Assembly: GCF_042676045.1 (NCBI RefSeq)
Contig: NZ_JBHTJV010000009.1
Coordinates: 496,001-560,000 of the forward strand
Source: Pseudahrensia aquimaris
GTDB lineage: Bacteria; Pseudomonadota; Alphaproteobacteria; Rhizobiales; Rhizobiaceae
Direction: 5' to 3'
DNA: 64,000 nt
A program made the position numbers and the translations under genes. Positions 8,006-16,634 of this stretch are shown piece after piece. Position 1 is the stretch's first letter, and each line of letters starts with the position of its first letter. The notes beneath the pieces were generated by a model. The model saw nothing but the letters and a program-made list of their open reading frames with translations. It was not told the DNA's origin and ran no database searches.

Positions 8006-11000
8006 ATGCGCTTTTTCTCAACTAAAGACCGTCCGCCCCATCTTGGCCCATACCCGCTGGAGCGGCTGACCCGCGCTGACGGGCTGCCTGATATAGCCAA
8101 TATTCCTGTGCCTGCGCCGCTCTCGTTCCACCGCGCGAACGAGCCGCAATCAATCGTTAACGCGATGGGCGAATATCAGGCGATGATGGATGCGATCCGC
8201 GATGGGCTGGTAGCAAAAGTCCGCTCCATCGTGCCGGATGATCTGACCGAGCGGGCAAACCATATCAAAGGCTTCGGCTATTTCTCCGACGCTTCGATGG
8301 TCGGAGTTTGCGAACTGCCGAAAGAGACATTTCTTCAAACCCCAACCCGTAATCTCGACATTGAGCGCCTAGCCAATGATCTGCGCACCAAGCAGACGAA
8401 AACACTGGCAGCAGGCATCGACATGATCATGGCAAGCCTGAAGGAATCCATGGACGCGCCGCCAACCGATTGCGACCATCACACCCACGCTATCGTTTTT
8501 CTCTACGAGCATTACCGAGACCCGCGCCCTGACGAACCGGGGAGCGAATGGATCATGGACGCTCAAGATCACCGGGCGTGTTTGAGAGCTACAGAGACGG
8601 CCTCTGTCATGGCAAACTACCTGCGCACGCTTGGCTTCGACGCGCGGTGCCACAGCGGCACGACGAGCGATGTGAACCTGAACGCGCTGGCCGTAGCAGC
8701 CGGTTTGGCGACATTGGAAAGCGACGGCTTGCACAATCCTTACCTCGGCTCCCGCTTCGGTTTAGCAGCCATCACCACCACTTTCGAGATGAAGCCAGAC
8801 CGGACACTCGCGCCTTTCGCAGAGCAGCCGCGTTCGGTAGTCAACGGCTTTGCTTGGAAATACGGCAAGGGCACTGGCAAGTCGGCACTGAACCGCGATC
8901 CCTTCGCCAAGCGAGACTATGTTGCGGGTGCCCACCCGTTTGAGAAACTCAAGCGCGTGGACAAGCCGACGACCTATATCGACGAAGACCAAGTTGCCCG
9001 TGTGCCCAAACGGGCCGACATGTTCGCCCGTGCCCAGTTTGGCGATATGGGCAAGGCCGTTCAAGCCAATGCGACCGGCGGCAAATACGCGATCAAAGCC
9101 GCACCGTCAGCCGGCCAGCGCCGCGCTCTCGGTGCTTTCGTCTTGCTGCAAGACGGCGCATGGGCTGAGACACCATCGCCGCTGGCAAGTGACGCACAGC
9201 GCAATGCCGACAACATCAAGGCTGCCTGCTATTTCCTCGGCGTGGATGCCGTGGGCCTGTCTCGCTGTCCCGATTGGACATGGTATTCCCACGATGCCCG
9301 CGGCGACCCCATCGACCCGCCGCACGATCAAGCAATTTCGATGATTATCGACCAAGGCTACGAGACAATGGAAGGCGCATCGGGCGACGACTGGATTTCG
9401 GTCGCCCAATCCATGCGCGCTTATCTGCGTTTCTCGTTGCTTGGCGGTGTCGTTGCCAAGCACATCCGCAATCTTGGTTTTTCCGCGAAGGCCCATTCGG
9501 TGATGGATGGCGAAGTGTTGCAGCCGCCGCTTCTGTTGCTCTCGGGTCTCGGCGAGGTTTCGCGCATCGGTGAAGTGATCCTCAACCCCTATCTCGGTCC
9601 GCGTCTGAAGTCCGGCGCGGTGACCACCACCATGCCGATGGTCCACGACAAACCGATTGATTTCGGCATGCAGAAGTTCTGCGAAAGCTGCAACAAGTGC
9701 GCCCGCGAATGCCCCTCCGGAGCGATCACAGCTGGTCCGAAGCGGATGTTCAACGGCTATGAGATCTGGAAATCCGACAGCCAGAAATGCGCCACTTACC
9801 GCATCACAACCGAAGGCGGCGCGATGTGCGGACGCTGCATGAAAACCTGCCCTTGGAACTTAGAGGGCCTGTTTGCCGAAGCGCCCTTCCGCTGGGCGGC
9901 GATGAACATGCCAAAGGCTGCGCCGGTGCTGGCCAAGCTGGATGACATGGTGGGCAATGGCGGACTTAACCTGACGAAAAAGTGGTGGTGGGATCTGGAG
10001 CTTCAGCCGCAAGGGAACTACGCGCCCACCGACAAGCCGCTCAACGAGCGCGACCTGCAAAAAGACCTCGATCTGAAATATGAAGACCAGACGCTCGCCG
10101 TCTACCCCGCCCCGCTCGCACCGCCGCCATATCCCTTTCCCTTCCCGATGGATCGCGATAAGGGCATCGAGGCGTATGAGCGGATGATATCCGCTGATGA
10201 ATACCGCAAGCGCAAAGAGGCGGGCGAGGAGAATCCATCCGGCCATGTCTACAATCTGCCCGATGGCGACGCGCCTGTGATTCCTGTGCGAGTGTCCAAA
10301 GCAGAAGCAATGACGCCTGACATCACCAAATACGAGTTCGAAACCCTCGACGGTTCACCCTTGCCGGAATGGAGCGCCGGCGCTCATCTGGATATCGTCG
10401 TTGCCCCCGAATTCTTGCGGCAATATTCGATGTCGGGCGACCCTGCTGATCGCTCAAAATATCAAATTGCGGTTTTGCGCGAGGACGAAGGACGCGGTGG
10501 CTCCGCCCTCATGCACCGCATTTTCACGCAAGGCCGCACGGTTTTCATTTCGCGCCCGATCAATCATTTCCATCTGCTGGAGGACGCGAAGAAAACCATT
10601 CTGCTTGGCGGCGGCATAGGCATTACACCGATGATCGCTATGGCGCATGAAATGCACGCGCGTAGGGCTGATTTTGAATTTCGCTATTCCTGCAAGAGCC
10701 GGGAGGTCGCTTCTTTCATGGACGATCTGGCCGCCGTGCCGTGGAGGGACAAAATCACTTTCCATTTCTCCGACGAAGGAACCCGTCTTGATGTGGCAGC
10801 TTTGCTGGCAAAGCCGCAGAATGGGGTTCACATCTACACTTGCGGGCCTGACCGTCACATGAACGCCATTTTGGAAGCGGCTGAAAAAGCGGGTTGGCCC
10901 GATGAACAGGTGCACAAGGAATTTTTCTCGGTTCCCGAAGCACCGGATTATGTGAACCACGATTTCACGCTCCGTCTCGTCAAGAGCGGCAAAGATGTCC

Positions 11001-11224
11001 ACGTCGCTGCCGATCAACTGCCCACCGATGCCCTGTTGGCTGCTGGCATCCATGTCGATGTGAAATGCTCCGATGGCCTGTGTGGCGTGTGTCAGTGCGA
11101 TGTTATTGCTGGCGAGGTGGAGCATCGCGATTTCGTGCTGTCGAAGAAGCAGCGCGAAACCCGCATGATCTTGTGCCAAAGCCGGGCTGCCGAGCCGGAT
11201 GGTGTTCTAGAGATTGACCTGTAA
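8006..11224 (+). CDS. Self-sufficient catabolic reductive dehalogenase fused to flavin/2Fe-2S reductase
   Basis: This 1072-residue cytoplasmic protein has no Tat signal. The RdhA half ends with two 4Fe-4S motifs: Cys559/562/565/569 (CESCNKCARECP) and Cys595/608/611/615. It holds cobalamin and removes halogen in characterised relatives. Residues about 207-262 and 490-545 look like an internal duplication, sharing the LGF-A--HS and NPYLG-R...ITTT/VTTT patterns. From about 755 a phthalate-dioxygenase-reductase-like part follows, with an FMN motif RQYS (805-808), the NAD(P) loop GGGIGITP (868-875) and a C-terminal 2Fe-2S site (Cys1021/1026/1029/1057). Tyr427 and Lys495 are candidates for the catalytic pair known in the Nitratireductor enzyme. 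NAD(P)H-driven dehalogenation of a halo-aromatic is the likely role; the exact substrate is unknown. A 106-base gap upstream suggests its own promoter. Confidence 0.9.
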   Translation: MRFFSTKDRPPHLGPYPLERLTRADGLPDIANIPVPAPLSFHRANEPQSIVNAMGEYQAMMDAIRDGLVAKVRSIVPDDLTERANHIKGFGYFSDASMVGVCELPKETFLQTPTRNLDIERLANDLRTKQTKTLAAGIDMIMASLKESMDAPPTDCDHHTHAIVFLYEHYRDPRPDEPGSEWIMDAQDHRACLRATETASVMANYLRTLGFDARCHSGTTSDVNLNALAVAAGLATLESDGLHNPYLGSRFGLAAITTTFEMKPDRTLAPFAEQPRSVVNGFAWKYGKGTGKSALNRDPFAKRDYVAGAHPFEKLKRVDKPTTYIDEDQVARVPKRADMFARAQFGDMGKAVQANATGGKYAIKAAPSAGQRRALGAFVLLQDGAWAETPSPLASDAQRNADNIKAACYFLGVDAVGLSRCPDWTWYSHDARGDPIDPPHDQAISMIIDQGYETMEGASGDDWISVAQSMRAYLRFSLLGGVVAKHIRNLGFSAKAHSVMDGEVLQPPLLLLSGLGEVSRIGEVILNPYLGPRLKSGAVTTTMPMVHDKPIDFGMQKFCESCNKCARECPSGAITAGPKRMFNGYEIWKSDSQKCATYRITTEGGAMCGRCMKTCPWNLEGLFAEAPFRWAAMNMPKAAPVLAKLDDMVGNGGLNLTKKWWWDLELQPQGNYAPTDKPLNERDLQKDLDLKYEDQTLAVYPAPLAPPPYPFPFPMDRDKGIEAYERMISADEYRKRKEAGEENPSGHVYNLPDGDAPVIPVRVSKAEAMTPDITKYEFETLDGSPLPEWSAGAHLDIVVAPEFLRQYSMSGDPADRSKYQIAVLREDEGRGGSALMHRIFTQGRTVFISRPINHFHLLEDAKKTILLGGGIGITPMIAMAHEMHARRADFEFRYSCKSREVASFMDDLAAVPWRDKITFHFSDEGTRLDVAALLAKPQNGVHIYTCGPDRHMNAILEAAEKAGWPDEQVHKEFFSVPEAPDYVNHDFTLRLVKSGKDVHVAADQLPTDALLAAGIHVDVKCSDGLCGVCQCDVIAGEVEHRDFVLSKKQRETRMILCQSRAAEPDGVLEIDL

Positions 11225-11286
11225 CCCTTGCATCGCGCGGCGCTTTGGGAAAAGTTGCGACCAAACAACAACGGGGATCACACGAC

Positions 11287-12135
11287 ATGAAATTGGTACG
11301 ATACGGCAAGGCCGGAGAAGAAAAGCCGGGCCTGATTGATGACGAGGGCAATCTGCGCGATCTGTCGAAAAAGGTGAAAGACATCACCGGCGACACGCTC
11401 GACGCCAAGACGCTGAAAATGCTGCGGGAGCTGAACCCGAAAAAGCTGAAAAAGGTTGAAGGCAAACAGCGCTTCGGTCCCTGCGTCGGCAACATTGGTA
11501 AGTTTCTCTGCATTGGGCTGAACTACTCCGACCATGCGGCGGAGACAGGTGCCGCCATCCCCGAACACCCAATCCTGTTCTTTAAGGCCAATTCGGCCGT
11601 GCAGGGCGCAAACGATCCCGTTTATCTGCCCCGCAATTCCAAGAAGGGCGATTGGGAGGTTGAGCTTGGGGTCGTGATCGGCCGCAAGTGCAAATACGTG
11701 ACCAAAGAGAAGGCACTGAACTATGTGGCAGGGTATTGCGTCGTGAACGACGTTTCCGAGCGCGAATTTCAGACCGAACTGACCGGCCAATGGACCAAAG
11801 GAAAAAGCTGCGACACGTTTGGCCCGACTGGCCCTTGGCTGGTGACGAAAGATGAAGTGAAAGACCCACAAAGTCTGGACATGTGGCTGGATGTTAACGG
11901 CAAGCGCATGCAGACTGGCAGCACCAAGACGATGATTTTCACCGTTGCAGAAATCATCGAGCACCTGTCACAACTCATGACGCTGCACCCGGGCGACGTG
12001 ATTTCTACCGGCACGCCCCCTGGTGTTGGCCTCGGTATGAAACCAAAGCCCGTCTTCCTGAAAGAAGGCGATGTGATGGAACTGGGCATTGAAGGTTTGG
12101 GCCAGCAAAAGCAGAAAGTGCGGCGCGATAAATAA
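11287..12135 (+). CDS. Fumarylacetoacetate hydrolase family protein
   Basis: This 282-residue enzyme has an FAH-type C-terminal fold. The metal-binding acidic residues are visible in GDWEVELGVVIG and VNDVSERE, and the end carries the family's GDVISTGTPPGVG. Members cleave C-C bonds of ring-cleavage products or act as acylpyruvases, hydratases or decarboxylases. The ATG at 11287 (MKLVRYGKAGEEKPG) is the family start; an upstream TTG in frame is less likely. It lies 62 bases after the dehalogenase gene in the same direction and is followed by a terminator. It could therefore act late in the same aromatic pathway, which is inference from position. Confidence 0.87.
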   Translation: MKLVRYGKAGEEKPGLIDDEGNLRDLSKKVKDITGDTLDAKTLKMLRELNPKKLKKVEGKQRFGPCVGNIGKFLCIGLNYSDHAAETGAAIPEHPILFFKANSAVQGANDPVYLPRNSKKGDWEVELGVVIGRKCKYVTKEKALNYVAGYCVVNDVSEREFQTELTGQWTKGKSCDTFGPTGPWLVTKDEVKDPQSLDMWLDVNGKRMQTGSTKTMIFTVAEIIEHLSQLMTLHPGDVISTGTPPGVGLGMKPKPVFLKEGDVMELGIEGLGQQKQKVRRDK

Positions 12136-12141
12136 AGTGTG

Positions 12142-12193
12142 CTGCGCGGCGGGATATCGGACCCAAAAAGGTCCAATTCGCCGCGCAGTGTTT
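12142..12193 (+). terminator. Rho-independent terminator after the dehalogenase/FAA-hydrolase genes
   Basis: A perfect 10-base-pair stem (CTGCGCGGCG at 12142-12151 with its complement at 12179-12188) encloses a second small hairpin (GGACC/GGTCC at 12159-12174). TTTTC follows within a few bases. It ends transcription from the FAA-hydrolase side before nfuA. Confidence 0.85.
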
Positions 12194-12282
12194 TCTTGAT
12201 TGGCGGCTACAAAGCCCCTATTTTGGAATCGTTCCAAACAACGTGCGATTTGCACGAACCGATTTGCTCCACGGAGACTGAA

Positions 12283-12849
12283 ATGTTCATCCAAACCGAA
12301 GCGACGCCAAACCCAGCAACGCTGAAATTTCTGCCCGGCGAGACCGTTGTGCAAAACGGTCCTTTTGATTTCAAATCGGCACAGGACGCTGAGGAGCGTT
12401 CCCCGCTCGCAGCCAACCTTTTTGCAATCAATGGCGTAACCGGCGTGTTTTTCGGCTTTGATTTCGTCACTGTCACCAAGGCGGAAGACAAAGACTGGGC
12501 GCACCTGAAGCCTGCCATTTTGGGCGGTATCATGGAGCACTTCATGTCTGGCGCTCCCGTCATGCTGTCCGATCAGGCAGAACAGCCGAATCTGGATGAA
12601 GAGGTCAACGACGAAGGCTCTGAGGAGATCGTTGCGACCATCAAAGAACTGCTCGAAACGCGCGTGCGTCCGGCAGTGGCGCAAGATGGCGGAGATATCA
12701 CTTTCCACGGCTACCGCGATGGCCACGTCTACCTGCACATGCGTGGCGCGTGCGCTGGTTGCCCGTCGTCAACGGCGACATTGCAGCACGGAATTCAAAA
12801 CCTGCTCAAACACTTCATCCCGGAAGTGCAGGCCGTCGAAGCGATCTAA
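12283..12849 (+). CDS. nfuA: NfuA-type iron-sulfur cluster scaffold/carrier
   Basis: This 188-residue protein has an Nfu N-terminal domain (MFIQTEATPNPATLKFLPG start) and a C-terminal NifU-like domain. The latter contains the cluster-binding CxxC in GACAGCPSS near residue 160. It carries 4Fe-4S clusters to target apoproteins in the cytoplasm. The window encodes many Fe-S clients (dehalogenase, HemN, FNR, CcoG, EndoIII). A GGAG ribosome site precedes the ATG at 12283. It follows a terminator, so it has its own promoter. A GC-rich inverted repeat without a T-tract lies just after its stop. Confidence 0.93.
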   Translation: MFIQTEATPNPATLKFLPGETVVQNGPFDFKSAQDAEERSPLAANLFAINGVTGVFFGFDFVTVTKAEDKDWAHLKPAILGGIMEHFMSGAPVMLSDQAEQPNLDEEVNDEGSEEIVATIKELLETRVRPAVAQDGGDITFHGYRDGHVYLHMRGACAGCPSSTATLQHGIQNLLKHFIPEVQAVEAI

Positions 12850-12921
12850 GCCCGTCCGTTCGGGCTTGGATTGCGTGAACAAATCCGGCATTGAGGGACA
12901 ATCTCGCAAACGGATTTCTCC

Positions 12922-13527
12922 ATGTCGGATTCCATAACAGGCCAGGAAATTGAGCGGTTAATACAACTGCTCGCCCGCTTGCCGGGCCTTGGCCCCCGTT
13001 CGGCCCGCCGCGCGGCTCTCCATCTCATCAAGAAAAAAGATGTGCTTATGGCGCCGCTTGCCGATGCGATGGTGGAAGCGGTGGAAAATGTGGTGACCTG
13101 CTCCACATGCGGCAATGTCGATACCAGCGATCCCTGCACACTGTGCACAGACCACCGCCGCGACCGAAACACAATCATTGTGGTGGAAGACGTCTCCGAC
13201 CTCTGGGCGCTTGAACGCGCTGCGGTGTTGAACGCATCTTACCATGTGCTCGGCGGTGTGCTGTCGCCGCTCGATGGTGTTGGGCCCGAAGATCTTACGA
13301 TTTCGGCACTGGTTGACCGCGTAGCGCAGGGCGGCGTTAAAGAAATTGTCATTGCCGTCAACGCCACAGTCGAAGGGCAAACCACCGCCCATTATATCAC
13401 GGACCAGTTGGAAGACTTCACCGTCTCTATTTCCCGCTTGGCACACGGCGTGCCTGTCGGTGGCGAGTTGGACTATTTGGACGAGGGCACGCTCTCAGCC
13501 GCCATGCGCTCTCGCACCAAATTTTAG
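12922..13527 (+). CDS. recR: Recombination mediator protein RecR
   Basis: This 201-residue RecR has the N-terminal helix-hairpin-helix region (LLARLPGLGPRSARRAALHL) and the four-cysteine zinc finger CSTCGNVDTSDPCTLC at about residues 57-72. The Toprim domain with VVEDVSDLWALE follows. It acts with RecF/RecO to load RecA at single-strand gaps. Length and order match the family exactly. A dnaX gene, a common RecR neighbour, is not adjacent here. Its last 4 bases overlap the end of the convergent transporter gene. Confidence 0.97.
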   Translation: MSDSITGQEIERLIQLLARLPGLGPRSARRAALHLIKKKDVLMAPLADAMVEAVENVVTCSTCGNVDTSDPCTLCTDHRRDRNTIIVVEDVSDLWALERAAVLNASYHVLGGVLSPLDGVGPEDLTISALVDRVAQGGVKEIVIAVNATVEGQTTAHYITDQLEDFTVSISRLAHGVPVGGELDYLDEGTLSAAMRSRTKF

Positions 13528-14441
13528 ACTGCTACAGCCTCGGCAACTTTTTTGCGCCTTGGCTGAACCAATGTTAGCGCTAGCAGCATGATGGCGAGTG
13601 ATGCCCAAAGCCACGGCGAGTGGGTTTCGCCCAAAACGATTGCGCTCAAAACGACGCCCGCAGGTGTGACGATATAGGCGACTTGGCTGGTGAAGACAGG
13701 CCCGGCGCGTGACACGAGCCAGATATACCCCAGATACGCTGCAACGTGCAGAGCGCTGGAGGCAAACAAGGCCCACTCCGACCGGCCCATACCGATCTCA
13801 ACCGGATTGATAAACGCTCCCAAAGCGACCACCAATGGCACGCAAATCAATGCGCCCAAGATTGAAGCGCCAAGCAAAGTCGCGACTGGGCCGGTGGCTG
13901 GCGGGTTTGACAGTGCCAAGTAATTGCCTTCCAGTCCGTAAGCAATCGGTGCGATAAGCGCGACGAAAACGAACAACCACTTCGACGGATCTGGCAGGCT
14001 AGCTTCGGGAACAATCAGCAGCGAAACCGCCACTGCACCACATAGAACACCCAATAATCTGCGTGCCTGAATTTGCTCAATCCTCAACAGTACTGCAAAC
14101 ATCAACGAGAACACGGGCACAGTTGCAATTGCCAACGCCATCACCCCGCCGGGGAGATGGAAACTGGCGATGAGAGAAAATGAGTTTGGGACGATTGTTC
14201 CGCACAAAGCCACGAAGAGAAAAAACCTCAAATGCCGCGCGTCCAGCACCAGTTTCGAGCCGCGTATCAAGGCCACAGGAGTGAGCAGCACCACAGCAAT
14301 CACCAATTGCCAGAAAATCATTCCGATTGGATGATGGCCCGTTTCAACAGCGATTTTCTGAGCCGGAACAGTGCAACCCCACAGGAACCCGAAGGTCAGC
14401 AGGCAGGCAAAAAGCATCCATTTGGGTAGTGGTTTGTCCAC
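13524..14441 (-). CDS. DMT superfamily (EamA-type) transporter
   Basis: This 305-residue inner-membrane protein has about ten hydrophobic segments arranged as two EamA repeats, and a short basic C-terminus. The N-terminus MDKPLPKWMLFACLLTFGFLWG leads straight into the first helix. These transporters export or import metabolites such as amino acids or purines, but the substrate cannot be inferred. It converges on recR with overlapping stops (TAG of recR at 13525-13527, TAA of this gene at 13524-13526 on the other strand) and is close to the Crp-family gene upstream on the same strand. Confidence 0.9.
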   Translation of the reverse strand: MDKPLPKWMLFACLLTFGFLWGCTVPAQKIAVETGHHPIGMIFWQLVIAVVLLTPVALIRGSKLVLDARHLRFFLFVALCGTIVPNSFSLIASFHLPGGVMALAIATVPVFSLMFAVLLRIEQIQARRLLGVLCGAVAVSLLIVPEASLPDPSKWLFVFVALIAPIAYGLEGNYLALSNPPATGPVATLLGASILGALICVPLVVALGAFINPVEIGMGRSEWALFASSALHVAAYLGYIWLVSRAGPVFTSQVAYIVTPAGVVLSAIVLGETHSPWLWASLAIMLLALTLVQPRRKKVAEAVAV

Positions 14442-14519
14442 CGTTGCCTCACGCTTCAGAGCAAAGCGCAGTCTAGGGCCTTTACTAAACGTTGCGCAAT
14501 CAAGCGCGTGACGTTTGTC

Positions 14520-15209
14520 CTATTCTGCCTCCGCCCATCCGGCAGAAATCATCGCGTTGAGTTTAGCCACGTCGGTCAGAACCAGCGCTCCGGTGGTTTT
14601 GTCCAAAACCCCGGAACGCTTCATGTTTGCAATCTCTCGGGATACCACTTCCCGCCGCGTGCCAATGCGCGAGGCCAGTTCCTTTTGCGTTGGCGGGGGG
14701 CTGATAGAACGCTGGCCTTCATGTCCCATGCGCGGCTTTGAAAGGCGCAGGAGCTCGCAGTAGAGCCGATGTTTGGTTTGCAAAAACGAGTGCTCTGCCA
14801 GACGCGTGTTAAGCGAGCGAACACGACTTGCCAGGATGCTCATCACCGAACGATTAACCGAACGATGGCTGTCCAGAAGTTCAAGAAACACATTTTGCGG
14901 CATAATGCATAATTGGCATTTGCTCAGCGCGGTGACGTTGGCCGAGCGGGAATGATTGTCGATAGCCGCAATTTCTCCGAAGAACTCGCCATCCTTCATT
15001 TCGGTCAAAATCATCTCTTTGCCGGTAGCGATGCGCAAGATTATACGCACCCATCCAACGGTCAAAAACCGAACATCGCGGGTGTCTTCCTCAAAGTCTA
15101 TGACCAGTTCGTTGGGTTCGTAGCTTCGCCACGTACACCGCTGATCGAGCGCTTGAATATGCGTTTCATCGAGTTCAGAAAACAGCGAAAACGCTGAAAG
15201 AGACTGCAT
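14520..15209 (-). CDS. Crp/Fnr family transcriptional regulator (no Fe-S cysteine motif)
   Basis: This regulator of about 229 residues has an N-terminal cyclic-nucleotide-binding-type sensor domain (KEMILTEMKDGEFFGEIAAID is the barrel core). A dimerisation helix follows, then a C-terminal Crp-type helix-turn-helix (PTQKELASRIGTRREVVSRE). It lacks the cysteine cluster of oxygen-sensing FNR, and its ligand is unknown. I prefer the ATG at 15209; a TTG at 15221 is in frame. A possible promoter, TTGACC and AAGAAT with a 17-base spacer on the minus strand, lies in the 74-base gap to folC. It differs clearly from the FNR at 41.7 kb. Confidence 0.88.
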   Translation of the reverse strand: MQSLSAFSLFSELDETHIQALDQRCTWRSYEPNELVIDFEEDTRDVRFLTVGWVRIILRIATGKEMILTEMKDGEFFGEIAAIDNHSRSANVTALSKCQLCIMPQNVFLELLDSHRSVNRSVMSILASRVRSLNTRLAEHSFLQTKHRLYCELLRLSKPRMGHEGQRSISPPPTQKELASRIGTRREVVSREIANMKRSGVLDKTTGALVLTDVAKLNAMISAGWAEAE

Positions 15210-15283
15210 GGCGTTACCCAAGAATTAGCCATAAAAAACTATTCTTGAATCCTAAGCCATTGCGGTCAATAGACTTATTGGAT

Positions 15284-16606
15284 TCAGCTTGGTGGAGTTT
15301 CATTCTGCTCCAGCGCATCGCCAACCAGATAGAGCGACCCCGCAATCAGAATGCGCCGCTCACCAGCAGGCTCGATTGACGCCAAGGCAGTTGCCAAATC
15401 GGGAGCTGTTGTAACGGAAAGCCCGCAACTGCGCGCCACGTCGGCTAACGCTTTTGGTTCCACACCCGCGTCGCTGGAGACGATCGGGACGCAAACTACA
15501 TCGGGCTGGTAACGCACCAGATTGTCGAAATAGCCCTTCGGGCCTTTTGTCGTCAGCATACCGCAAATCAGCGTCAGCGGTTTCGGGCTGATGCGGTTGC
15601 GAGCATCCAGCCAATCGGCAATCGCCACCGCTGCACCCGGATTGTGCCCACCATCCAGCCAGATTTCCGCGCCGTCCGGTGCGGCCTGAACCAGTTTGCC
15701 ATGGTCAAGAGATTGCATTCTGCCATGCCAAAAGGCGGTCTCAATGCCTCGCTCTATGGCTTTATCCGTCAACGAAAAACCACGATCTGCAGCGAAGCGC
15801 CGACAGGCAGTGATAGCGGTGGCCGCATTTTCGATCTGATGGCGGCCCTGCATTTTTGGCAGGGGAAGGTCGAGCAGAACATCCTCGCCCTGATATACCA
15901 GCCGTCCGTCCTCCGCTTGGGCGGAAAAGTGTTGACCTGCGGCGATTACATCCGCCTTTTGACGCGCCGCCTGACGTTCAATCACATCCAGTGCATCGTC
16001 TTCTTGTACCGACACAACCACGGGAACGCCGGGTTTGATTATACCCGCTTTTTCAAACGCGATCTTCGCAATCGTGTCGCCAAGATACGCCTCGTGGTCT
16101 AGCGATATGGGCGTGATTACTGACAGATCCGTGCGTTCCATGACGTTGGTTGCATCGAACCGTCCACCAAGACCAACTTCAACAAGTGCGACGTCCGCTT
16201 CGTGTTCGCTGAACAAAACGAACATGACTGCCGAAAGCACCTCAAAAACCGTTATCGGCTTGCCGCCATTGGCCTCGGCCACACGCCGGATAGCGTCGGC
16301 AAACACCGCATCATCCACCAATGCACCCGATGCGCCCGTGCGGCCCATGCGATAGCGCTCGTGCCAATTGACCAGATGGGGCGATGTGTGGACGTGGACG
16401 GAAAGACCCACAGCTTCCAAAATCGCGCGAGTGAACGCGATGGTCGAGCCTTTGCCGTTGGTTCCCGCAAAATGGATGACCGGCGGCATGGTGTTTTGCG
16501 GATTGCCGAGTTTTTCCAGCAGGCCCATCATTCGATCCAACGAAAGATCGAAGCCCTTGGGGTGAATTTGCATCAGCGCTTCAATGCGCTCGGCAGCACT
16601 GGTCAT
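15284..16606 (-). CDS. folC: Bifunctional dihydrofolate synthase / folylpolyglutamate synthase
   Basis: This 440-residue Mur-ligase-family enzyme adds glutamate to dihydropteroate and to folates. It has the ATP loop GTNGKGS at about residues 48-54, the folate/ATP region LVEVGLGGRFDATNV, and the C-terminal ligase domain with WLDGGHNPGA. It is the last gene of the leftward trpF-trpB-trpA-accD-folC array, 28 bases after accD, an arrangement common in alphaproteobacteria. Confidence 0.96.
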   Translation of the reverse strand: MTSAAERIEALMQIHPKGFDLSLDRMMGLLEKLGNPQNTMPPVIHFAGTNGKGSTIAFTRAILEAVGLSVHVHTSPHLVNWHERYRMGRTGASGALVDDAVFADAIRRVAEANGGKPITVFEVLSAVMFVLFSEHEADVALVEVGLGGRFDATNVMERTDLSVITPISLDHEAYLGDTIAKIAFEKAGIIKPGVPVVVSVQEDDALDVIERQAARQKADVIAAGQHFSAQAEDGRLVYQGEDVLLDLPLPKMQGRHQIENAATAITACRRFAADRGFSLTDKAIERGIETAFWHGRMQSLDHGKLVQAAPDGAEIWLDGGHNPGAAVAIADWLDARNRISPKPLTLICGMLTTKGPKGYFDNLVRYQPDVVCVPIVSSDAGVEPKALADVARSCGLSVTTAPDLATALASIEPAGERRILIAGSLYLVGDALEQNETPPS

Positions 16607-16634
16607 GGCGCGGGCCTCAAAAGAGCGAAGTCTG

